Shown: one piece after another, positions 23,401 to 34,187 of the stretch
Layout of the letters: each line of letters starts with the position of its first letter
How positions within the stretch are numbered: position 1 is the stretch's first letter
Assembly (NCBI RefSeq): GCF_026914265.1
Contig: NC_069135.1
Coordinates: 14,230,906 to 14,294,905, forward strand
Direction: 5' to 3'
Length of the DNA stretch: 64,000 nt
Source: Mya arenaria
Lineage: Eukaryota; Mollusca; Bivalvia; Myida; Myidae
Made by a program: the position numbers and the translations under genes
The notes under the pieces: model-generated
Told to the model about the DNA's origin: nothing
Database searches by the model: none
The model's input: the letters and a program-made list of their open reading frames with translations, nothing else

Positions 23401-26400
23401 TTCTTTATTAAAATGTCTAAAGTAAATTAAACACCTAAGCTAAATCTGAACAGTGTTGAATTTATGTTAATAGATTTGGTATTTTAATGACATATACCCG
23501 CTTAAGTTTAAAACATATTTTTTGTGGTGAATGCAAGAAGGTAGCAAGTGACACTTAAATATACAATCTTCTGGTACCTCCTGGTATAAACCTCACAATT
23601 TATGATATTCTAAAGTCTGTTTATTACTTTAAACTATGTTTTCAAGGTTCACGTTTTTTCTAGACTTATATGTAACAAGTAACTGTAAGATAAGGCTTTT
23701 TTGTTCGGAGTTGCATGTATATTTTAGAAATAAATCCCTTATTTAAAACCTGTTCTTCAGTATGTTTGGTCTCCTTTCAGAGTGAAGATGCTCACTACTA
23801 TGGCTTTGTGTTCTTCCGTCAAACCAAAGACAAATCTATACGCAGGGGATATTTCCAAAAAGTAAATTGTTTTGCTTATAAATAACTCAGCCAAACAGCT
23901 TTAAAAAAATGCTGGTTTATTTGGTATGTTTAAATAATGTACATGCGTAAATTAACTATGAGTATATGTGTATAACTACTATTCTAACTTGTGCATTCTT
24001 ATTCTTTCAATATTATGGCAATTGTAAAAGTCTACTGGCACATTTAAGTGCAACCATGCATGTATTTTACATAAAATCGGCTTGATCCTTAAAGCAGAAC
24101 TTAATCAATTAAAAAACACCTGACATCACTTCCTTCCCCTTGCATTATATTACACAACGATTGTCAAGGGAAAATTAATGTGAAGAGGAGTTGAATTGAT
24201 TCTACATCAGTTTAGCTGGTTGTTCCCGCTTTAGTCATAAATGATTGTAGTAACAGTACATCCTTATAATAATTTGTATTCTTCCCGATACAAACAGATG
24301 TTTGATTTAATATCATTAAATGCACATTTCTAAGCATATTAAAGCCTTTTATGACCCATATCTGTAGCTCTGTATTTGTCTTTTTGTATGTGTTGCAGCA
24401 TGTGTATTGTTTTGTATTGTTAATATTAAATAATGAAAAGAAAGCGTACAATTTTATGTTTACTTCTGTGTTGCAGTCAGTGGTGCTGATCTCACGTCTA
24501 CCTTTTGTGGCACTGTTCTCCCAGCTAGTCAGCATTGTTGCCCCAGAGTACTTTGATAATGGGGAGCCTAGCCTAGAGGCCGGTAAGTTCAAGGCCAGCA
24601 TTATTGCCGCAGAGTACGTTGACAATGGGGAAGCTAGTCTAGAGGCTGGCAAGTAGGCCAGCATAATTCCCCGAAGTACTTTGAGAATTGGAGCTTAGTT
24701 GGTGTTGTTTGTGTTTGTGTTTGTGCTTGAAAGGTGAATCTAGCCTAGAGGCTTGTAAATTGTAGGCCAGTTTTATTGCACCTGAGTACTTTAAGAATGG
24801 AGAACCTAGCCTAAAGGCCTGCCAATAGGTTTTGGAGGCTGGTAATTTGTCAGTCAGAATTATTGTCCCGTGGTACTTGAAAATAGAGAACCTAACCCAG
24901 ATCTACAATCATATACATCATAGCAGGAAACGTTGAAACTGATTAAAACAAATGCAGAGCTTTCATTTCCCTCTGAATCTGACAAGTATTAGGCTACATG
25001 TAGCATTAGCCGGTCAATATTTATGCCCTCCTTCAAAGCAGAGGGGGTATATTGCTTTGCATATGCCTGTCAGTCAGTTGTTATGTCGGTCCGTCCGTCG
25101 TAGACCAAAGTTTTTCTGAGTGATAACTGTACAATTTCTGGACCCATAGTCATCAAACTTGACATGAAGGTTCAGCCTGACCAGTAGATGCCCCTTTTTG
25201 TTTTTAGGGGTCATTGGGTCAAAGTTGATGGTCACAGTGACCTTTAACTCAAAAAGTTTTTTTAAGCTTGGCTGAATGATAACTCAACAATGCCTGGCCC
25301 TATGGTCATCAAACTTGACTTAGAGGTTGGGCCTGACTTAGTAGATGTCCCCTATTTATTTTAGGGGTCATCGGATCAAAGATCAAGGTCACAGTGACCT
25401 TGAATGCAAAAGCTTGTCTGAGTGATAATTCGACAAATCAGCTGTTATTTCGGTCCATGCATATTTCATTCAATTGCCCAAATATTTCTGACAACATGGC
25501 GCTCAGGGGGGCGTAATGTTTGTCAAACATCTCTTGTTAACAGGTTGTTATAAAGGTTTAATGGTAGTGAAAGTGTAGATAAGTTTTTTTTTAGCATATG
25601 ATTCAAGTCCATGTAGCATTTATATTTATGTTCAATATTTCAGCATGTCATGACATAGACCAGTGGGCCCCCCCTGTCTCTGGGGACACCATGAACCTGC
25701 CTATCTTCGGTACAGTCCTCCAGGTACGAGAGGTACACCCTCAGTGTACATGTATCTTTATGTCGGAGAATGGGCTTCTCTTTTAGTTTATACTTATTTT
25801 ATTTTGCCAATCTGTTTGCTTATAGAATCACTCAGTCCATTTCCTGTATAGAAATCAGTGCTAATATCCATTTTGACAGTACCCCAAGTGGGGATGGAAT
25901 CCTTGGGTGAGAGGTGGACACCTATAGTACTACACCATTTTGAATGAATTTTTGTATTTATATAGTTCATTATGGAAACTTCAATCTTTGCCATAACTCA
26001 AAATAAGTTCATAATCTTAAATGGAACTTGTTAAACATTTTGTCAGAGACAATATGCGCATGTTAAGCAAGGGGCATAACTCTTGTCTTTATAGTTATTG
26101 AGTTACGTCCCTTGTTTGAAGAACAGACATGAAGCTCTTATTTTTCATTTCTTGCATATTTTCAAAAACTTTTACCACTAATATACATTCAGTCAGTCTG
26201 CTTAGTTAACTTACTCATTCCTAGCCAAATAACATCACTCCATCATTACTCTTTCATACTTGAAATTGTTGTACAGTGTGTATAGGTCTTTTCTTTTGAT
26301 AATCATTTAGTTTTGTAAGCTCTCCTGAGGACTGCATTGTTTATTTGTTGGTGTTGTGTTTGTGTTGTGTAGGTGCGGATGCCGTCTCGCAGTGATAAGC

Positions 26401-29400
26401 TTGTAGGCTCCTTACAGAGTCGACCTCAAACCCTGGTGAGTGATCACTCCTGCCTCTGTGTGCTGGCAACAGGTGTACATATAACACCAACTGGTAGTAC
26501 AACTGTCAATGTTTAAAGGCCCCAAGATGGTGCCTTAGCTGGGGATTCATCCTTGGACCTTTTAGGGGCAAGGTGGACATGCTTATATACATGTAACTGG
26601 CTTGATCAATTAATCCAGTCTTTTGCTTGGTAAAAGGAAAGGACTTAAAATATTTAATTGATGAGCACCTTTATATGGCCGTTTTTAAAAAAAGGGACTT
26701 ACTATAGCTTTAAAGGCGGCCTGTAGGTGGTCGGTGCCCAGTATGTTGTCCACTCAATAACTGTAGAAGCCTTCTTCCAATCTTCACTAAACTTGTCAGA
26801 ATGTGTATTGGCATAATATCTTGGACAAGTTGGCTTGTTTAAGCTAAGGCACAAAGTTCAGTCAAACTTCCCAAACCATTATGATTATATATTAATATAT
26901 TTTATTTGTATTTCATTTTACTTATGCTCTATCTTAGTTACTGTAACTTTACTGCTTAATACATTTTGATATTTGATTCTAGCTAGTTCTTGTGCATTAA
27001 TATAATCCAAATAATGGGCTGTTTTGAGTTGTTTTATCCCAACCTTGAGGAAGAGCCAGGACATAGTTGAAACTAATATTTCATTTTTCCTATTTCAGCC
27101 AGTGCTGCCTGCTCACAGTGTTCTGCCATCCTTGTTTGAGGTGGACATCTACAGGTGCGTCACCAGGATTTAGCCAAACTTGTCAATAATCTCACCTTGA
27201 TGATAAACTTAATAGCTCAGTAGTTTTAATGATATGCATGATGGTTTCCTACATATCAGGAAAAGGTTTTCACGACGATACAATAATGATACAGAAATTA
27301 TTCTAAGTGTAAAAATCAACCTTGATAATATCTTGAGTTGAAAGAACAGGGTATTTTTATGAACCGGTATTTGTGTGTTTTTCAGTGCATTTCTAAGCAT
27401 CCTACCTCACATACAAATGTTATGGGAACTTGTCCTCACCGGGGAGGTAGGTACATGCATGGTGGTGCTGAGTGAGCATTAAACTGTTTAAGCTGATCTT
27501 TATTGTATTAATGTGTTCAGAAAATATTAAAAGGAAGAAAACAACATTAGAACATGAGTGATTTGGCCAAAAACAGGTATTACCCCCTGTAAGTAAAACA
27601 AGGGGACATTAATATTTCCTACCTTTAAAGTTTAAATTTGCTACCTTTCCAATTCAATTAAAATCTCAAATGAGAAACCCTTTTGATTGAAGCAAGCGAC
27701 AAAATGAAGTAACTTGTTGCAGACTAGATTGTGTTGTGATATATGAATAATGTATAAATATTGCACTTTTTCAGCCCCTGGTGGTGATGGCTGCCTCCCC
27801 ATCAATAACATCAAACACTGTGCAATCTCTCGTCAGGTACGTGGCTGCATGTGGTTGTCCAACTGTATCTGTGCAGTTGTACAGGCATTCTTACAGCGCT
27901 AAATACATGTAACCAGTGTAAACAATGGTTTCTAAGGCCATATTTGATAAGTATTGATTGTATTAGAAATTATACATTAAGTGTGTCATACATCTCATAA
28001 CAATTGAATACATGAAAATGTAAGGCTGTATATATAACTATAAACAATAAATACACAGACACAAACTACCTGTAAGGTGTCATAAATGAGCCTCAGTCCA
28101 AATTGTAGGACAACTGCATATCATACAAGGATCATCAAGGGAAGTTTCAAAATCTGAACCTTTCCATTTCAGCCTGATATCCCCTCTCCACTTCTGCTCC
28201 GACTATCGTCCATATTTCACCATACACGACAGCGAGTTCAAAGAATACACTACCAAAACACAGGCGCCGTAAGTCCATTTCTTTGCTATTCTGATGTTTT
28301 AAGGGAATGAGGCATATCTACTTATATAACAAATATGTCACCAAACACTTCTGCTTACAAACATGATTCTGGATATGACAGCTGTTATTTAATGCTATCA
28401 TTGATCATACACAATTGACTTGTAAGCCTTGGACTCATTCAAAATATTTACCGGGTACATACTTTAAATCACTGTTTAACCTTTTCTCTATCTTTTAAAT
28501 AACAGATCTTTATCAGTTTAATATTCACTTATAATGCCTAGTTTAAATCACAGTAAAAATAGAAGATTGTTCACATCTTGTCTTGTATGTAAATACTGAT
28601 TACTCTTGCAGTCCATCTGTGATTCTTGGTGTGACAAACCCGTTCTTTGCCAAAACCTTACAACACTGGCCTCACATCATACGCATAGGGGAAATGTCCC
28701 ATGAAGGTATTACTACAGGGCTTGTATGCACATACCTATTAAATAAGAGAGTAGGATTGCCTCTCTGTGGTATTAGCTCTGTGTCTTACTTTTAAATAGT
28801 TGTTGTATTGTCACAGCCTTGGGTTCCACAGCGTTGTCATTGGAAACCTTTAATCTTGGCTATAACTTTAGAATAAAGCCGATATGTTTGGGTTTAATAA
28901 TGTTTAAGGGAAGGGAAATAATTCATTTGTTTTTTCTTCTTATAATAACAATATATCCATTTTTGGTGTGAAAATTTCATCATTTGACTCAACTAAAGTG
29001 CAAGTATTACCAAGGGCAGTAATGTCAGGTGCGTCCATGCTTCATAGTTCATTGTTTTGAGTGATAAACGTCCTCGATTCGGCGAGTATTACCACTGTTT
29101 TCTATATGTTTCAACGATAATCTTTAGAAACGACCTTGTGCTCCGAATGAAGAGCAATTGCTCGTTTACGAAGACGCTTGTTTTAGATTAAAATAATGTC
29201 TGTATTAAAATATCTCGTGAAAACAATGCACGTTCTTACTAGGCTTCCCGACTCACTCAATGCATTTTTGCTTTAAAACAACTATTTAATGCCATTCTTT
29301 TGCATACAAACCCAACCCGATGCTTTGTTTTGGACAATAACAGTATTGCTATTGTTTTACGAATGCAGAAAGCCAATTTTAGAGTTATATCGGCTCATTT

Positions 29401-32400
29401 ACGAAAATGCTTGCTGGTTCATTCTGTACATTTTTAGAACCTAGGTTCATCCCAAATCTTAAAGATCTATGGCACACTGTATTTATCCAAATTACCAGTC
29501 GTTTTGTTTTAGTTTTTCAAAAATATTAATTTTGTTAATTATTTAATTAAATAAGAGGGTGTACAGATATATAATTTATATTTTCAAGGAATAAAAGATG
29601 AAACGAAAGAAGAGATCAAACCTGAATCTAAATAGACAAAAAACAAGACGCTTTAAGGTAGTTCATATAAACAACATAATAAATGAACTCTGCATACTTG
29701 ATGATAAAATAAAATAAGAGGTTCTTTATATATTAAAGGCACTATACACCAGCTTGGCACCAAAAAAGGTTTCTTTCTGTAAAGAAATTCAGCACAGGTA
29801 TTTTAAGAAATGTTTTACTCTTTCGTATTATTAATGTAGAAAAAATCGAGTCAGACCGGGTTGGAACCGGTGTGGCCAAAATTGCAGTCCAGTGTGGTAT
29901 CCACTGTGCTACGAAGGCTTACCCTAAACGGTTGGAATATTTAAGCTATATAACTAACTTGGTTATATAATGTGATGACATCGACAAGCGAATCATGCAT
30001 TACGGGAATGAATTCCACTAGTAAACTGTTTTAATTGAAAAAATACAAAAAACTGCGAAAAATAAATTAATTTTGAACTATGTGGTACTTCGGTTAGTAA
30101 GTTTCAATGCATTGTACAAATCGATACGAAGTTAGTGTCAGGTTTCGACAATTTTCTCATTTTTTCGCTATTTCATCATACGGAGTACAGCCCCTTTAAA
30201 AATTGCTAATGTAATAATAAATTGTGGATTATTTAAAACTACCTCTTTAGGAAATAGCAATAAAAAAGGTACTAAGAGTTTACCTTAAAGAGTGTGCTAT
30301 ATGTTTACTTTGGCAATCGAAATAAAAAGGGAGAAAACCTGCAGGAAACAGTCAACATTTTAAGGTCTTAAAACTGTTTTATGTAAAGACAAAACCGTGT
30401 CTCGACTTACTATATAACCTACAAAAAAAACAGTAGACTACTTTAAGTAGAGAGCCCTGTCAGGGTGTGTATACCACGTGATAAATAATGTCATAAACGC
30501 TATACGTCCGAAAACAAAATTTTGCTTCGAATGAAGATTTTAAACAAAGATAACTTTCCTATTTCTTCACCATTTTAAATGAAATATAGCGCAGTCTACG
30601 CCGCTAACGGAGCCCCACCTTCGGTCATTTACCAGTATTTGATTGAGAGTTTAGTTTCTTAAAACACTTCGACAAAAGGTTTCACAATACGGCCTTCTGA
30701 TGGAAACAGGTTTGTCAAAGTGTTTGTTGAAACTAATCACCTTATCCGATAACTCAAGTAAAACAACGAAGGCGGGACTCCTTAGGTGGCATAGACGGCC
30801 CTTTGTTTCATTTAAAATGGTGTAGTGATTAAAAAGTTATCTTCGATTTAAGTCTTCATTTTCAGCAAAAAGTTGCCTTCCGTCGTAGCATATATGACGT
30901 TATTTATCACGAGGTATACACACACACACTGCCTGTACAAAATTACCCTTCTTAGACGTGCTTTAGAACATATACATGAATTTTAAAAAAAATCGACGCC
31001 TTTAATTCGTTATTTTAATGTGCCATAGATCTTTAAGATTTGGAATGAACCTAGGTTCTAAAAATGTATAGAATGAACCAGCAAGCATTTTCGTAAATGA
31101 GCCGATTTAACTCCATAATTGGCTTTCTGCATTCGGAAAACAATAGCAATACTGTTATTGACCAAAACAAAGCATCGGGTGGGGTTTATACACAAGAGAA
31201 CGGTATTAAATAGTTGTTTTGAAGCAATAAATGCATTGAGTGAGTCGGGAAGCCTAATAAGAACGTGCATTGTTTTCAGGAGATATTTTAATACAGACAT
31301 TATTTTGATCTCACACAAGCGTCTTCGTAAATGAGCAATTGCTCTTCATTCCGTGCACAATTTCGTTTCTAAAAATTATCGTTGAAACATATAGAAAACA
31401 GTGGTAATATTCACCGAATCGAGGACGTTTTCCACTCAAAACAATGAGCCGGGAAGCATGGACGCACCTGACATTACTGCTCTTGATTACAGCTTTTAAA
31501 AAGTTTAAATCTTCCCAACTTCCCATAATATAAAATGGTAACTAACAAGATTGTGTGTTGTAAAATGTTCCCTCTATCACCATTTTTGTTTGTCTAACAT
31601 TTTCTGTACCATTACAGCTGTGCCAAAGGGATTCAACAAGCTCAAAAAGGCCTCATCCTTGAAAACCCTGGACTGTAAACCAGGTATGGCTAACGTAAAC
31701 TTCACTCAAATATGATTAGAATACACCTGTTTGGGGACATTAAAATTATTTATTATTGTTAAACTGATTTTTGTATGTAAAATCTTTGTTCTATATATTC
31801 TTTGCATAAAGTAGTCTGCAAAAGTTTCTCATTAGCTTTTGGAGTTTTTTGTGGCTGAAAATTTTAGAAATTGTCACAGCCTTTAAAGTGTTAGTGAAGT
31901 GAACATTTTCTTTTTTATTTCAGGAGTATATACTCAGTATAAGCCATTCTTGGTGAAAGATAAGGGTATTTTAAAGAGATTAATCAAAGTAAGTCCTTTC
32001 TTGAATATTACATTTTATTAAACATAAAAAACAATTCATTTACAGCTTTTCAAATATGGACTTCAATATGGATGTAAATAAAAGATATTTGACCTACGAG
32101 TAAATGTACTATGACTTCTATAAAATAATTTAATTTGAATGTTTTGATTTTTGGGAAAAGAAGAATTGTTGTGATTTTTGGGTTAAAAATGTGGATTTTT
32201 AAAACGCTGATATTTTTAGAAAATATTATTTATAATATTATACTTATGTAATTGTCATTGAACTTAACTTGCAGGGTATACAGTCAAAACGTCCTGTAGA
32301 AGCTCAAAACGCCATCCTCAGACGGCACTTCCTGGAACTCACACAGAGCTTCATGATCCCTCTGGTAAACTTAATAATTAATGTTTAACATGTATTCCAT

Positions 32401-34187
32401 TGGTTAAATGTGTTTTCATTTCCTAAAACAGGTATTGGAAGTTGGGTTTTTAGGAGGATTTAGATGTTTAATCATGTTCTGCTTGTATAAGGTAATTCTA
32501 TTTGTATCTGTTCCATCTGCAGGAGCGTTACGTGGCGAGCCTGATGCCTCTACAGAGGAATATTTCCCCTCACAAGGGCCCGCCCAGCATGAGCCAGTTT
32601 GAAGCGGACGGTTTCTTGCGTACACTCAACCAGGCCGGACCCCAGCTTACCTCCGGGGTCAAGGGAGAGTGGGAGGGGCTGTACAGGAGGTAGCTGGTTA
32701 ACTTGTATAGGTCATAATTAATGACATAATACCATCATTTTCATTGTTTAATTTTGACTTCTCAGAATCAGTTATCAGAAACAAACCTTGAACAGTAGCT
32801 GTACATAAATAGCCAAAAGGAGTTCATTTTGAATGGTTTCTGCACAAGGTTTGTTCAACAAATCTTGGGTCAATCAATAGTAAGCTACATGTACTTTGAA
32901 CCAAATTGAATTGTTTTCAGTCTTAGTGGTACACATACACGGATTACTGTTTCCTATAGTTTCAACCAGTAATTAGTTGGTCAGTCCTAAGTTGTATTTA
33001 GTTACCAAGTGTCCCTCATTGCAGGTTTTTCCGGTCTGCAAACTTCGAGGGTTGGCTTCTACATCGGCAGTACGAGGTGAACCAGAAACTACAGCTGCTA
33101 CACATGGAGGCCCTCTGCCAGGCTGTGAGTGTGGGGGCTATTAAGCTACTAGTGGATTAATGTTTAACAAGTCTGTACTTTAAATACATTTTAAACTGCA
33201 TTTTATTTTCATGATCTCAATTATTGTTTATGATGAAAACATAGTCTTTCGTGAGTCAACATTTGATTTTGAGGTCATGTTAAACAATTGTGTGGTTAAG
33301 TATGTATTGCTGAACTCCTAATTGAGCCAATATGTTTCCTCTCTCAAGTCATTGGTATTGAGTAGGTTACGTGAAATGATAGTCTAAGACTCATGAGGTC
33401 TATGGTTTCTTTCCTGTTATATCCAATGATGCAGGGAGTTTATTTCTAAGGGGCAGCAAAAAGCAGATCTGCTAAAACAATTTGCTGTCTTTTTTGTTCT
33501 TGGCTGCTCAGTTATTTATTGATGGACCACTGCTGTTATTTGGATGGAACCAATATGAATTGTAAGTTAATTATGAGCATCAATCACCATGTAGTTTACT
33601 GTAAGGCAGTAATTGTTTACTGTAGAATCTGGTGGACTGGATCCAGGACAAGGAGGAGGTGGAGATAGTGGATTTGATACTCCGCATACGGGAAAAACTG
33701 GTATGTCCTTGGTGGAGGGGGAGGGGTAGAATCTGTGACAAGGATGAGGTGGAGATTGTGGACCTCATACACATAATACAGAAACTGGTATCTGCTGAAT
33801 TGAGTGAGATTGGTGGGATGGGGATTGATCATTTTGCCACATTTCAGAATTTGATATGACAGAAAAAAATCAGTTCTTACTTAAAAGGTTTGCTTAATGT
33901 ATTACTGCTCAGCATAATTATTTTATTTAAGTTGCATGAGTAGGAGCATAATATAGATTAATTATTTTGAAAATAACTCTGAGGTCTGGTGTCCATATTG
34001 ATACAGTTTGTGCATATATATTAATTCTTTGCTCTGCTGATCCTAAACTGTTCTCTCTCCCTTGCAGAAGTTTGCCACCAGCCAAAGTATAGCGGTGAAG
34101 CCAGAGTCTGTGAATAAGCTGGAGAAGCACATGAAGGCGATCATAGCCAACCTGCCTGAGGACCTACAGTCTGTACTCAACACCTGA
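17454..34187 (+). CDS. DENND6: DENND6 homologue, DENN-domain Rab guanine-nucleotide exchange factor
   Basis: Twenty exons join in frame to 572 aa: 17454-17597, 22543-22581, 22910-22952, 23272-23381, 23781-23861, 24477-24582, 25644-25723, 26373-26435, 27099-27154, 27386-27446, 27775-27836, 28173-28268, 28612-28706, 31618-31683, 31924-31988, 32275-32364, 32523-32689, 33025-33124, 33626-33700, 34068-34187. Every intron is GT-AG and every phase matches. The order of conserved blocks is that of DENND6A/FAM116[152 protein letters not shown]-like [13 protein letters not shown], and LPEDLQSVL near the C-terminus. The human protein (about 608 aa) is a Rab14 exchange factor on recycling endosomes and affects ADAM10/cadherin trafficking; a similar role is inferred here. 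The start is the first ATG, giving an acidic N-terminus ([10 protein letters not shown]). Exons 6 and 19 are followed by duplicated copies of themselves; introns 1 and 13 hold transposons. Confidence 0.97.
17815..19813. mobile_element. GGGGCCGA-ended TIR transposon, fuller copy, in DENND6 intron 1
   Basis: The left end GACAAATCGGCCCCTTACCA is an exact inverted repeat of the right end; 28 bases match perfectly (17815-17842 against 19786-19813). Subterminal regions carry many further copies of TCGGCCCC or its complement, in opposite orientation at the two ends. It is about 2.0 kb and contains a remnant coding segment on the minus strand (18249-18398). The size, long subterminal repeats and remnant suggest a MULE-type DNA transposon, but this class call is inference. 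No matching target duplication was found. Confidence 0.75.
18249..18398 (-). pseudogene. Remnant coding segment inside the GGGGCCGA transposon
   Basis: An open frame of about 50 codons ends at a TAG (plus-strand 18249-18251). Its content is clearly protein-like against the AT-rich background: [19 protein letters not shown], then [20 protein letters not shown], ending LYGGR. An in-frame stop lies just upstream (18402-18404), so this is a fragment. It most likely derives from the C-terminus of the element's transposase or a captured host exon. It is oriented opposite to DENND6. The family is not firmly recognised. Confidence 0.5.
19814..21290. other. DENND6 intron 1, middle part
   Basis: AT-rich intronic sequence with no recognised element or exon between the GGGGCCGA transposon and the LINE fragment. 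Confidence 0.4.
21300..21860 (-). mobile_element. 3' fragment of a non-LTR retrotransposon (LINE), jockey/CR1-like
   Basis: The minus-strand frame from about 21855 to 21512 carries the C-terminal signature of LINE reverse-transcriptase proteins: [19 protein letters not shown], then [32 protein letters not shown], and the cysteine-bearing tail [13 protein letters not shown]. The frame ends at the normal C-terminus. Downstream on that strand is an AT-rich 3' region with a TTAAA-type repeat at about 21300-21321, a common LINE tail. Only the end of the element is present, as expected of a 5'-truncated insertion. It lies in antisense to DENND6 in intron 1. Confidence 0.8.
24583..24900 (+). repeat. 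Tandem amplification of the DENND6 exon 6 / intron 6 junction
   Basis: The last ~45 bases of exon 6 plus the first ~20 bases of intron 6 (GAGTACTTTGATAATGGGGA ... GAGGCCGGTAAGTTCAAGG) are repeated downstream. Diverged copies begin near 24610, 24672, 24783 and 24870. The first repeat unit is exactly 66 bp and stays in frame with exon 6; its equivalent of the donor site is a GC donor (GGCTG|GCAAGT at 24649). Later copies are increasingly degraded. Confidence 0.85.
25020..25540. repeat. GGTCA-word repeat with palindromic AGGTCACAGTGACCT, DENND6 intron 6
   Basis: Two to three degenerate units share CAAACTTGACATGAAGGTT, GACCAGTAGATGCCCC, AGGGGTCATTGGGTCAAAG and GGTCACAGTGACCTT. The left edge (TTATGCCCTCCTTCAAAGCA) and right edge (GGCGCTCAGGGGGGCGTAA...CATCTCTTGTT) match a repeat style seen elsewhere in the window. 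A perfect inverted AGGTCA pair with 3-bp spacing is at 25386-25400 and a one-mismatch version at 25229-25243. Confidence 0.75.
29840..29925 (-). ncRNA. tRNA-like / SINE-head sequence with Pol III boxes
   Basis: On the minus strand there is an A-box-like TAGCACAGTGG (29911-29901), then 32 bases, then a B-box-like GGTTCCAACCC (29868-29858). These are followed by a T run (29845-29840) able to stop Pol III. The T arm is perfect: stem ACCGG/CCGGT around the 7-base loop TTCCAAC (29871-29855). The 5' end (GCCTTCG) does not pair with the 3' end (CTGACTC), so it is not a functional tRNA but a tRNA-derived SINE head or tRNA pseudogene. It sits inside the fold-back element. Confidence 0.6.
30474..30930. 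mobile_element. Smaller inverted-repeat element nested in the fold-back
   Basis: Left arm about 30474-30590 (GTGTATACCACGTGATAAAT ... CACCATTTTAAATGAAA) and right arm about 30805-30930 (TTTCATTTAAAATGGTGTAG ... ATTTATCACGAGGTATACAC) are inverted. Each is around 120 bp, separated by about 215 bp. It lies between the arms of the larger fold-back and is probably a later insertion. Confidence 0.75.
33730..33787 (+). pseudogene. Decayed duplicate of DENND6 exon 19
   Basis: Thirty bases after exon 19, a second copy of it has an acceptor (GGGGTAG|AATCTG) and a donor (AAACTG|GTATCTG) like those of the original. A 17-bp internal deletion makes it 58 nt and puts it out of frame, with an immediate TGA. 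The remaining part still reads [17 protein letters not shown] in the exon-19 frame (original [18 protein letters not shown]), with mostly conservative or silent changes. It would disrupt the protein if spliced in as is. Confidence 0.8.

Larger units (their letters stand above)
29016..31480. mobile_element. Fold-back/long-TIR transposon in DENND6 intron 13
   Basis: Two inverted arms of about 460 bp (29016-29475 and 31020-31480) start GCAGTAATGTCAGGTGCGTC and meet inward at AACCTAGGTTC / AGATCTATGGCACA. They flank 1.5 kb of unrelated sequence. The arms are clearly but imperfectly matched (for example AAAACGTCCTCGATTCGG against TAAACGTCCTCGATTCGG), so they have diverged after insertion. No transposase frame remains. 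A smaller inverted repeat and a tRNA-like sequence are nested inside. No clear target duplication was found. Confidence 0.85.

Noticed and set aside
24351..24656. 101-codon frame as a separate gene
   Set aside because: It is DENND6 exon 6 read through its acceptor and donor; only the 24477-24582 part is normal coding sequence.
29840..29925. Functional tRNA gene
   Set aside because: The T arm and A/B boxes are good, but the acceptor stem does not pair, so it was called tRNA-derived only.
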